A stretch of 64,000 nt of DNA. Source: Aurantibacter sp034110465 (GTDB taxonomy: Bacteria; Bacteroidota; Bacteroidia; Flavobacteriales; Flavobacteriaceae). The position numbers and the translations under genes were made by a program. The stretch lies in the NCBI GenBank assembly GCA_034110465.1, contig JAWUZD010000009.1:124001-188000 (forward strand). The letters are read 5' to 3'. The notes below the pieces were generated by a model. It was not told where the DNA came from and made no database searches. It saw only the letters and a list, made by a program, of their open reading frames with translations. Shown piece by piece: positions 8,659 through 15,832 of the stretch. Position 1 is the stretch's first letter, and every line of letters starts with the position of its first letter.

Positions 8659-9644
8659 TGGCAAAACGTATTTTAATTACAGGTGCAGCAGGTTTTTTAG
8701 GTTCTCATTTATGCGATCGTTTTATAGCCGAAGGTTATTACGTTATCGCAATGGATAATTATATTACTGGAGATGCTAAAAACTTAGAGCATTTAGAGTC
8801 AAATCAAAATTTTGAATTTATTGAACACGACATTACTGAGTACATAGATTTAAAAGGTGATTTAGATTACATATTACATTTTGCTTCACCAGCAAGTCCT
8901 ATAGATTATTTAAAAATTCCTATTCAAACACTTAAAGTAGGTTCTTTAGGAACGCACAATTTATTAGGTGTTGCTAAAGCAAAAAAAGCAAGAATTTTAA
9001 TTGCATCTACTTCCGAAATTTATGGAGATCCATTGGTTCATCCACAAACAGAAGAATATTACGGAAATGTAAATACTATTGGTCCAAGAGGTGTTTATGA
9101 CGAAGCTAAACGTTTTCAAGAGTCAATTACAATGGCATATAATCGTTTTCATGGTTTAGAAACACGTATTGTAAGAATTTTTAATACGTATGGACCAAGA
9201 ATGAGATTGAATGACGGAAGAGTTATTCCTGCTTTTATGGGACAAGCTTTACGAGGAGAAGATTTAACTGTTTTTGGTGATGGTTCTCAAACACGTTCAT
9301 TTTGTTATGTAACAGATCAGGTTGAAGGAATTTATCGCTTATTATTAAGTGATTATGAGTTGCCAGTAAATATTGGTAATCCACACGAAATTACTATATC
9401 TGATTTTGCTGAAGAAATTATTAAACTTACCGGAACAACTCAAAAAGTAATCTATAAAGACTTACCTGTTAACGATCCAATGCAGCGTCAGCCAAATATT
9501 GATAAGGCTAAAGCTATTTTAAATTGGGAACCAAAAGTTGACAGAGAAGAAGGTATGAAAAAAACGTTTGCTTATTTTAAAAGCTTAACTAAAGAGCAAC
9601 TTCATAAAAGCGAGCATAAAAATTTTAGAAACTATAACAAATAA
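8658..9644 (+). CDS. uxs: UDP-glucuronate decarboxylase (UDP-xylose synthase)
   Basis: An extended SDR enzyme that decarboxylates UDP-glucuronate to UDP-xylose using a bound NAD+. It has ITGAAGFLGSHLCDR at the N-terminus, ASTSEIYGDP with the catalytic Ser/Thr and Glu, and the Tyr147-x3-Lys151 pair in GVYDEAKR. The stretch RIFNTYGPRMRLNDGRVIP is characteristic of UXS as opposed to epimerases. The 1-base overlap with ugd, which supplies its substrate, strongly supports the function. The cluster therefore makes a xylose (or derived 4-keto-pentose) donor. Six bases separate it from the next gene. Confidence 0.92.
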   Translation: MAKRILITGAAGFLGSHLCDRFIAEGYYVIAMDNYITGDAKNLEHLESNQNFEFIEHDITEYIDLKGDLDYILHFASPASPIDYLKIPIQTLKVGSLGTHNLLGVAKAKKARILIASTSEIYGDPLVHPQTEEYYGNVNTIGPRGVYDEAKRFQESITMAYNRFHGLETRIVRIFNTYGPRMRLNDGRVIPAFMGQALRGEDLTVFGDGSQTRSFCYVTDQVEGIYRLLLSDYELPVNIGNPHEITISDFAEEIIKLTGTTQKVIYKDLPVNDPMQRQPNIDKAKAILNWEPKVDREEGMKKTFAYFKSLTKEQLHKSEHKNFRNYNK

Positions 9645-9650
9645 GCTGTT

Positions 9651-11060
9651 ATGGAATACACAAAAGGACGTTATTCATGGGTTATTAGACCTGTTCTAAT
9701 TATTTTAGATCTTTTTGTGTTAAACGTATTAGCGCTTTATTTTTTCAATTTTAATACAGAAAGGCTTTATTTTTTTCCAACAGATCTTTTGAATAATAAG
9801 CATATCCTATACATTGGGTATTCATTTTTTTTCTGGTTAATTTCTACAGCATTTTTAAATTTTTATAAAGTCTATAGATATACATCTCTATTAAACATTA
9901 TTGGTTTAATAGTAAAGCAATTTTTAGTTTACGTATTTATTTTTTATGCTTTTATTGGTGTTTTTAGAAGTTTAAATATTCAAGCATTTACAACATTTAA
10001 GTACTTAGTTTGTTCTTTTCTAGTTATTGGATTATTTAAGTTGTTAAGTTATTATTTGCTTAAATATTATCGTAATTATTTCCATGGTAATGTTAGAAGA
10101 GTTGTTATTATAGGAAAATCTCAAAGCGCAAAAGAGCTACATCAACTTTTTTCTATAAATAAGAATTTGGGATACCAAATAAAAGCATCGTTTGGAAACA
10201 AAGATTTTATTAATAATAAAGGTAGTTTAGAAGATAGTTTTGCATATGTCGAATCTACAAAAAGCATAGATGAGGTCTATTGCTCTATTGACGATTTTTC
10301 TGAAGTTGAACTAAATAGATTAGTCAAGTTAGCCGAAATTAATCATTGTAACATTAAATTCTTACAAGATCAAAAGGAGCAATTTACGAAACGATTAAAA
10401 ACGGATTTTTATAATTATTTACCTGTTCTATCGATTCAGGAAGTTAGCGTTAATAATGATGTAAATAAGATGATTAAACGTGTGTTTGATATTGTTTTTT
10501 CAATTATTGTTATTGCTTTTATTATGTCTTGGTTAACTCCAATTATATTCATTTTAATTAAATTAGAATCTAAAGGACCTCTTTTTTATAAGCATAAACG
10601 TAATGGGATTAATTATAAAGAGTTTACATGTTTTAAGTTCAGATCTTTAAAACAAAATCAAGAAAAAAAAGGGACTTACATTACGGAAGAAGATAATAGA
10701 GTAACTAAAATTGGTAAGTTTTTAAGGCGTACAAGCCTAGACGAAATGCCTCAATTTTATAATGTACTTAAAGGCGATATGTCTGTTGTTGGTCCAAGAC
10801 CACATATGCTTTCTTACACAGACGATTATTCTAAAAAAGTAGATAAATATAATTTTATGTTTCGCCACAATGTAAAACCAGGAATTACCGGATTAGCTCA
10901 GGTTAAGGGTTATAGAGGTGAAATTAAAATTAAAGAAGACATTATAAATAGAATTAAGTATGATAATTTCTACATAGAAAACTGGAGCCTAATCTTGGAT
11001 TTTAAAATCATATTTCAAACCGTTGGTAATTTCTTCAAAGGACAAAAAGAAGCCTATTAA
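9651..11060 (+). CDS. Polyprenyl glycosylphosphotransferase (WbaP/WcaJ-type, long form)
   Basis: Starts lipid-linked glycan synthesis by moving hexose-1-phosphate from a UDP-sugar to undecaprenyl phosphate. The N-terminal half has four or five transmembrane helices (residues about 10-140) and a Rossmann-like segment with VVIIGKSQSAKEL. The C-terminal sugar-transferase domain starts with the helix after residue 275 and contains D364-E365 in TSLDEMPQF, VVGPRPHM and KPGITGLAQVKG. Length 469 is typical. It is the second initiating transferase in this window besides the small PglC-type protein. Its sugar is unknown; glucose or galactose is usual in this class. Confidence 0.88.
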   Translation: MEYTKGRYSWVIRPVLIILDLFVLNVLALYFFNFNTERLYFFPTDLLNNKHILYIGYSFFFWLISTAFLNFYKVYRYTSLLNIIGLIVKQFLVYVFIFYAFIGVFRSLNIQAFTTFKYLVCSFLVIGLFKLLSYYLLKYYRNYFHGNVRRVVIIGKSQSAKELHQLFSINKNLGYQIKASFGNKDFINNKGSLEDSFAYVESTKSIDEVYCSIDDFSEVELNRLVKLAEINHCNIKFLQDQKEQFTKRLKTDFYNYLPVLSIQEVSVNNDVNKMIKRVFDIVFSIIVIAFIMSWLTPIIFILIKLESKGPLFYKHKRNGINYKEFTCFKFRSLKQNQEKKGTYITEEDNRVTKIGKFLRRTSLDEMPQFYNVLKGDMSVVGPRPHMLSYTDDYSKKVDKYNFMFRHNVKPGITGLAQVKGYRGEIKIKEDIINRIKYDNFYIENWSLILDFKIIFQTVGNFFKGQKEAY

Positions 11061-11833
11061 TGAAACCACTTGTTTCTATAATTACGCCAATGTACAATTC
11101 GGAAGATTTTATTTCCGAGAGTATATGTAGTGTTCAAAATCAAACCTATACTAATTGGGAATTATGGCTTATTGACGATTGTTCTTCAGACAAAACTATT
11201 TCTCTAGTCAATCAATTTATAAAAGATGATTCTAGAATTCACTTACTTCAAAACAAAATAAATTCTGGAGCAGCCATTTCAAGGAATAAAGGAATTGAAG
11301 CTTCTAAAGGAGCTTATATTGCTTTTTTAGACGCAGACGATTTCTGGTTGCCTAATAAAATAGTGCAGCAAGTAGCTATTTTAAACTCTGGAAAAGCAGA
11401 CGTCTGTTTTTCAAGTTATGAGCAAATTAATGAAGCAGGAAATCCTTTACATATTAAAGTAGAAGCTTTGTCAATATTGAGTTACAAAAAGCTTTTAAAG
11501 AGTAATTATGTTGGTAACTTAACAGGAATGTATAACGCATCAGTATTAGGTAAAATTACTTCGCCTAATCTACGTAAACGCCAAGATTGGCTTATATGGT
11601 TAAAAGCTATAGAAACATCTGGAAAACCTGCAATTGGAATTCCAGAAACGTTAGCAATGTATAGGGTTAGAGAAAACTCAATGTCGGCTAATAAGTTTAA
11701 CTTAGTAAAACACAATTATTGGGTTTATAAAAAAGGTTTAGGTTATTCTACACTTCAGTCATTATTTAAAATGATTGTTTTTCTAAAAGAACATTTTTTT
11801 GTTAAATCTAAACAAAATAAGGCTTTAAATTAA
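11060..11833 (+). CDS. Glycosyltransferase family 2
   Basis: An inverting GT-A glycosyltransferase with the N-terminus PLVSIITPMYNSEDFISESI, the nucleotide-binding LIDDCSSDKT, and the metal-binding DxD-type motif FLDADDFW. The acceptor part contains RKRQDWLIWLKA, common in capsule and LPS transferases such as WaaE or CpsI relatives. Its start shares one base with the stop of the preceding transferase (TAATG at 11058-11062), so it most likely extends the glycan that enzyme starts. No transmembrane helix is apparent. Its 3' end overlaps the convergent CapK-like gene by 9 bases. Confidence 0.88.
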   Translation: MKPLVSIITPMYNSEDFISESICSVQNQTYTNWELWLIDDCSSDKTISLVNQFIKDDSRIHLLQNKINSGAAISRNKGIEASKGAYIAFLDADDFWLPNKIVQQVAILNSGKADVCFSSYEQINEAGNPLHIKVEALSILSYKKLLKSNYVGNLTGMYNASVLGKITSPNLRKRQDWLIWLKAIETSGKPAIGIPETLAMYRVRENSMSANKFNLVKHNYWVYKKGLGYSTLQSLFKMIVFLKEHFFVKSKQNKALN

Positions 11834-13132
11834 AGAAGTAAATTGCTTTAGCTTTCCGCTTTTTTCACGTTTAAGTGTATTGACTTTATTGAAATTAAGA
11901 ATTAGATTTGGCTCTAGATAATTTGAAACAGCATCATCAACTTTATTTATTTCAATTGATGTTAATTCCTTGTCACTTACATAATAAACTTCAAACGTAT
12001 CAAGTTTAGTTTGTTTAATAATAAATTCCTTTACATTAGAACTTTTATCCATTACGCTTTTAGTGATATAATAAAATGTTAATCCTGCTGCTTTTTTTCC
12101 ACTTGGTAAACTAATCAAATCACTAGTTCTTCCTAATAATTGTTTTAAAATAGGGTTTTTAGGCGTGCTATTTTTGTCTAAAACACCGATATCTCCAAGT
12201 TCATACCTAATTATAGGATGTGCTTTATTGTAAAAAGAGGTAATTACTATTTTCCCTTCTTCTCCATAAGGCAAAGGTTGGTTGTTGTGGTCTAGTATTT
12301 CAATAAGAAGGTTCTCACTATTAACTTGCCATTCGTTAGATGGGTTTTTAAAAGCGATTAAGCCAACTTCGGCTGCGCCATATTCATTTATAATAGGTAT
12401 GTTAAATTGTTTTTTTAATAATGTTTTATCGGAATCGTAAAGCATTTCAGAAGTTACAATACAACATTTCAAGGTCGGACAAATATCTTTTAAAATAATA
12501 TTTTCTTGCTCAAGATATTTAGCAAACTGGACAATTGCACTTGTATAACCATTAATGTATTCGAATTTTTGATGCTTAAATAAAGTTGTGTTTTTAGACA
12601 TTTCATCTGCACTTAAATCAAATACAGAAAATCGATATCTATGTCCTAGCCAATCTTTAAAGCGTTCTTTATAATATCCGATTTTGTTTAGAGGAATCCC
12701 ATAAAAACGAGCTTGGTAAGATTGATCTAAATCTATATTGTACCAACTGTATCGGTCTATAAATTCGATCCACGTTAAGGCATGACAATATTTGTCCTTA
12801 GCAAAAACAAATGGATTTCCAGAAGAACCAGAGGTTTTGTTAGTGTAACTATTTTTTTTAGAATAGCCATTAGATAAACGATTCTCTAAAGGTTGCTGAA
12901 AGTCTTTTTTAGTTAAAACAGGTAAGTCGTTCCAGTCAGAAATAGCTTTTGTACCAACTAAATTTTTATAAAATTGATTGTTCTTAAGGTGAAACTTAAG
13001 AATATCATCTTTTTTTGCTTTAATATAATCAGGAAAATTATTAGCATTAATAGCTTTTATACTATTAAAATGCGCTTTAGCTTTCTTCATTGGAAAACCA
13101 TTAAAACGTAAAGACCAGCTAAATAATTTCAC
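11825..13132 (-). CDS. CapK-like/PaaK-like adenylate-forming protein
   Basis: A 435-residue member of the phenylacetate-CoA ligase-like branch of the ANL adenylating superfamily, as in CapK proteins of capsule loci. It shows the ATP-binding P-loop-like TNKTSGSSGNPF, then NEYGAAEVGLIAF, then RYELGDIG, the expected order of the AMP-binding core motifs. CapK proteins lie in many polysaccharide loci; an acyl or amino-acid decoration role is plausible but not established. It is the only minus-strand gene of the locus, facing the glycosyltransferase block and overlapping it by 9 bases. No carrier protein is next to it, so its substrate remains open. Confidence 0.75.
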   Translation of the reverse strand: MKLFSWSLRFNGFPMKKAKAHFNSIKAINANNFPDYIKAKKDDILKFHLKNNQFYKNLVGTKAISDWNDLPVLTKKDFQQPLENRLSNGYSKKNSYTNKTSGSSGNPFVFAKDKYCHALTWIEFIDRYSWYNIDLDQSYQARFYGIPLNKIGYYKERFKDWLGHRYRFSVFDLSADEMSKNTTLFKHQKFEYINGYTSAIVQFAKYLEQENIILKDICPTLKCCIVTSEMLYDSDKTLLKKQFNIPIINEYGAAEVGLIAFKNPSNEWQVNSENLLIEILDHNNQPLPYGEEGKIVITSFYNKAHPIIRYELGDIGVLDKNSTPKNPILKQLLGRTSDLISLPSGKKAAGLTFYYITKSVMDKSSNVKEFIIKQTKLDTFEVYYVSDKELTSIEINKVDDAVSNYLEPNLILNFNKVNTLKREKSGKLKQFTSLI

Positions 13133-13203
13133 CTTTTAGATATTAGTAAAGTAAAAGTAAATAAATCTTTGCGATATAATTCTTATTTAAAGCTAAAACC
13201 CAT

Positions 13204-13211
13204 TATTTTTG
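13204..13211 (+). promoter_or_regulatory. -7 element upstream of purD
   Basis: TATTTTTG matches TAnnTTTG and ends 23 bases before the ATG at 13235. It lies inside the TTG-started extension of the same frame (13169), which argues that the extension is not translated. No well-spaced -33 TTG is present; the nearest TTG is 32 bases upstream. Confidence 0.45.
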
Positions 13212-13234
13212 CGCTAAAGTTTAAGAATTATACT

Positions 13235-14506
13235 ATGAATATTTTGATTTTAGGATCTGGTGGACGCGAGCATACTTTTGCTTGGAAATTAGCTCAAAGT
13301 AGTAAATGTGGGAATCTTTTTGTTGCACCAGGAAATTCTGGAACCGCAAAAATTGCGACTAATGTTCCTATTAGTGTAACTGATTTTAACGCTATAAAGG
13401 AAGTTGTTTTAAGTAACCAAATTTCTATGGTTGTTGTTGGTCCTGAAGATCCATTAGTACAAGGAATTCATGATTTTTTCTTAAATGATGCTGCGCTTAA
13501 AAACGTAATTGTTATTGGACCTCAAAAAGCAGCCGCTACTTTAGAAGGTAGTAAAGAGTTTGCTAAAGAATTTTTGTTTAGACATAACATTCCAACGGCA
13601 GCTTACCAAAGTTTTAGCGCTAGTAATGTTGAAGAAGGCTATACCTTTTTAGAAACTTTAAAAGCACCATATGTTTTAAAAGCCGATGGATTAGCTGCAG
13701 GAAAAGGTGTTTTAATTCTTAACGATTTAGATGAAGCGAAATCAGAATTAAAAGCAATGTTAGTAGATGCTAAATTTGGTGAAGCGAGTACTAAGGTTGT
13801 TATTGAAGAATTTTTAGATGGAATAGAATTAAGTTGCTTTGTTTTAACCGATGGAGAAAATTATAAAATCTTACCTACCGCTAAAGATTATAAGCGTATT
13901 GGCGAAGGTGATACAGGATTAAATACTGGTGGAATGGGAGCAGTTTCTCCAGTACCATTTGCAACACCAGAATTTTTAAGTAAAATTGAAGAACGCATTG
14001 TTAAACCAACTATTAATGGTTTTAAAAAAGATAATTTACCTTATGTAGGTTTTGTTTTTATTGGAATAATTAAAGTTGGAGATGATCCTTTGGTTATAGA
14101 ATATAACGTTAGAATGGGAGATCCGGAAACCGAAGTTGTTTTACCAAGACTTAAAAACGACTTAGTTGAGGTGTTTACAGCTATGGGAAATAAAACTTTA
14201 GATCAAATAGATATAGAAGTAGATTCTAGAGCAGCAACAACTATTATGTTAGTATCTGGTGGTTATCCAGAAGCCTACGAAAAAGGAAAAGTAATTTCAG
14301 GAGTAGAAACAATTACAGATTCTATAGCTTTCCATGCTGGAGCTCAATTAAAAAACGATGCTATTGTTACATCTGGCGGACGCGTTATGGCTATAACAAG
14401 TTATGGTAATACGTACCAAGAAGCCATAAAAAAATCTTATCAAAGTATTAGCAAGCTAGACTTTGATAAGATGAATTATAGAACAGATATAGGCTTTGAT
14501 TTATAA
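13235..14506 (+). CDS. purD: Phosphoribosylamine-glycine ligase
   Basis: Second step of purine synthesis: joins 5-phosphoribosylamine and glycine with ATP to give GAR. It is an ATP-grasp enzyme with N-terminal MNILILGSGGREHTFAWKLA, VVVGPEDPLVQGI, the ATP-grasp segment PYVLKADGLAAGKGVLI, GDTGLNTGGMGAVSP, and EYNVRMGDPETEVVLPRL. I chose ATG 13235 rather than the TTG at 13169 because MNILILGSGGRE is the family N-terminus, the resulting 423 residues are the normal length, and a -7 element lies between the two starts. The gene stands alone, divergent from the CapK-like gene. Confidence 0.95.
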   Translation: MNILILGSGGREHTFAWKLAQSSKCGNLFVAPGNSGTAKIATNVPISVTDFNAIKEVVLSNQISMVVVGPEDPLVQGIHDFFLNDAALKNVIVIGPQKAAATLEGSKEFAKEFLFRHNIPTAAYQSFSASNVEEGYTFLETLKAPYVLKADGLAAGKGVLILNDLDEAKSELKAMLVDAKFGEASTKVVIEEFLDGIELSCFVLTDGENYKILPTAKDYKRIGEGDTGLNTGGMGAVSPVPFATPEFLSKIEERIVKPTINGFKKDNLPYVGFVFIGIIKVGDDPLVIEYNVRMGDPETEVVLPRLKNDLVEVFTAMGNKTLDQIDIEVDSRAATTIMLVSGGYPEAYEKGKVISGVETITDSIAFHAGAQLKNDAIVTSGGRVMAITSYGNTYQEAIKKSYQSISKLDFDKMNYRTDIGFDL

Positions 14507-14527
14507 TCAAAACCTATATTGATTTTA

Positions 14528-14755
14528 TTAAAGAAAAGAGTGAGAAGTCACAGATTTGTCTTCTTCACCATTTGTATGATGACTTTTTAATTGTAGCATC
14601 CAATATACAAATGCAACCATTCCTACTGTAATAAATAAGAAAGACACTAAGTTAGCGCTCCACCAGCTTTCTAGTTCTAAAGCTCTTAAAGCATCTAAAG
14701 GTGCAAATAAAACGTTAACAAATAAATCCTGTATTGCTTCAAATAAATCTTTCAT
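14528..14755 (-). CDS. Small conserved membrane protein (probable DUF6341 family)
   Basis: A 75-residue protein with an amphipathic N-terminal half (MKDLFEAIQDLFVNVLFAP), one transmembrane helix at about residues 34-57, and a short charged tail rich in His, Glu and Ser. The pattern and its position between purD and the multi-pass protein on the other strand match a small family known from Flavobacteriia genomes that I recall as DUF6341. Its function is unknown. A -7 element and a perfect inverted repeat lie just upstream (14782-14813). It ends 21 bases after the convergent purD stop. Confidence 0.75.
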   Translation of the reverse strand: MKDLFEAIQDLFVNVLFAPLDALRALELESWWSANLVSFLFITVGMVAFVYWMLQLKSHHTNGEEDKSVTSHSFL

Positions 14756-14781
14756 TGGGTTTTATTTTTATAAATTTACAA

Positions 14782-14813
14782 GACTAAATAATTAGTCCTA
14801 AAACACAAAAATA
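14782..14813 (-). promoter_or_regulatory. -7 element with adjacent perfect palindrome
   Basis: Read on the minus strand, TATTTTTG (14813-14806) is a TAnnTTTG -7 element for the 75-residue gene. Just downstream lies GACTAA-N4-TTAGTC (14782-14797), a perfect 6-4-6 inverted repeat located where transcription would begin. It could be an operator or a 5' hairpin of the transcript. Nothing in the window identifies a cognate regulator. Confidence 0.35.
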
Positions 14814-14825
14814 CAAAAACAGCTA

Positions 14826-15746
14826 ATGATTACAAGTTTTTTTAATAAATCTAAGCCAAATAATTATATAATTATTTTTTTTCTAGTGCTTTTAGGATTT
14901 ATTATTGCAATTTTTAAATACAACACGTTACCATTTAACACGTTTAATAGCTTGAAATTAATATTTAATTTCGGACTAACATACCTGTCTATTTTTGTTC
15001 TAAATTTTGTTGTAAAGCGCAATAGCTTAACTAAAGAAAACACTTATGCAGTTTTAGTTTACTGTATTGCATTGCTTCTTTTTCCCCAAGTTTTTCTTAA
15101 TGTTAAAATAATTATTAGTAATTTATTTATTATCCTCGCATTAAGACGTTTGTTAAGTCTGTCTTCTCAAAAAAACACAATTAAAAAATTATTTGATTTT
15201 GGTGTTTTAATTACTATTGCAGCGTTGTTTAATCATTGGGCAATTTGTGGTTTTGCATTTGTTTTTTTTACATTACTATATTATCCAGAAAAACGATTTA
15301 ATTATTGGATAATTCCATTTTTAGGAGTTCTATCTGTTAGTACAATTGTATATACTTTTTATTTGTATTTTCCTGAGCGTTTTCCTGATTTAGATTTTAT
15401 TTTATATTATAGTTGGTTATCTTTTACCACGTACAATTGGCAAATAAACTTAGCTGTAATTTTATTATTGTTATTTTCGTTATATGGATTGCTATTCTAT
15501 ATATCTGGTATTCAAAAGAAAAAACGAATTAAGCAACCCGCATTTTATTTAGTAGTATTTTCTTTTTTGATATTAATTTTTATAAGTGTTATTCAGCCAT
15601 TAAAGACTGTATCTGAGCTCTTGTTTGTTTTTATGCCATTAGCTATAGTAGGAGCCAATGTTTTAGAGAGTAAAAGGTTAAAATTAATTAACGAGATATT
15701 TCTGTTTATTTGTTTTATTAGTGTAATTGTAATCACTCTTATATAA
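14826..15746 (+). CDS. Multi-pass membrane protein of unknown function (probable DUF6427 family)
   Basis: A 306-residue integral membrane protein with roughly eight or nine hydrophobic helices and very short loops, beginning MITSFFNKSKPNNYIIIFFL. I recognise it as a Flavobacteriia family usually found next to purD and the 75-residue protein (as I recall, DUF6427). No catalytic motif is visible. It is divergent from the 75-residue gene across 70 bases and ends in the terminator at 15751. Confidence 0.75.
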   Translation: MITSFFNKSKPNNYIIIFFLVLLGFIIAIFKYNTLPFNTFNSLKLIFNFGLTYLSIFVLNFVVKRNSLTKENTYAVLVYCIALLLFPQVFLNVKIIISNLFIILALRRLLSLSSQKNTIKKLFDFGVLITIAALFNHWAICGFAFVFFTLLYYPEKRFNYWIIPFLGVLSVSTIVYTFYLYFPERFPDLDFILYYSWLSFTTYNWQINLAVILLLLFSLYGLLFYISGIQKKKRIKQPAFYLVVFSFLILIFISVIQPLKTVSELLFVFMPLAIVGANVLESKRLKLINEIFLFICFISVIVITLI

Positions 15747-15750
15747 ATCA

Positions 15751-15783
15751 AAAAGACAACCATACGGTTGTCTTTTCTTTTTT
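15751..15783. terminator. Bidirectional rho-independent terminator
   Basis: A perfect 11-bp stem (AAAAGACAACC at 15751-15761 with GGTTGTCTTTT at 15766-15776) closes a 4-base loop and is followed by a T-rich run. It lies between the convergent 306-residue membrane protein gene and the minus-strand barrel protein, and has A/T tracts on both sides, so it can serve both. Confidence 0.85.
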
Positions 15784-15832
15784 GATGTATTACAAAATAT
15801 TAGTTATTAGAATAACCAACTTAAAACCTATA

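Noticed and set aside
13168..13211. TTG at 13169-13171 as -33 partner of the purD -7 element
   Set aside because: The spacing is 32 bases, well beyond the usual 17-23.
13169..13234. N-terminal extension of purD from TTG 13169
   Set aside because: A -7 element lies inside it and the PurD family begins at MNILILGSGGRE (ATG 13235).
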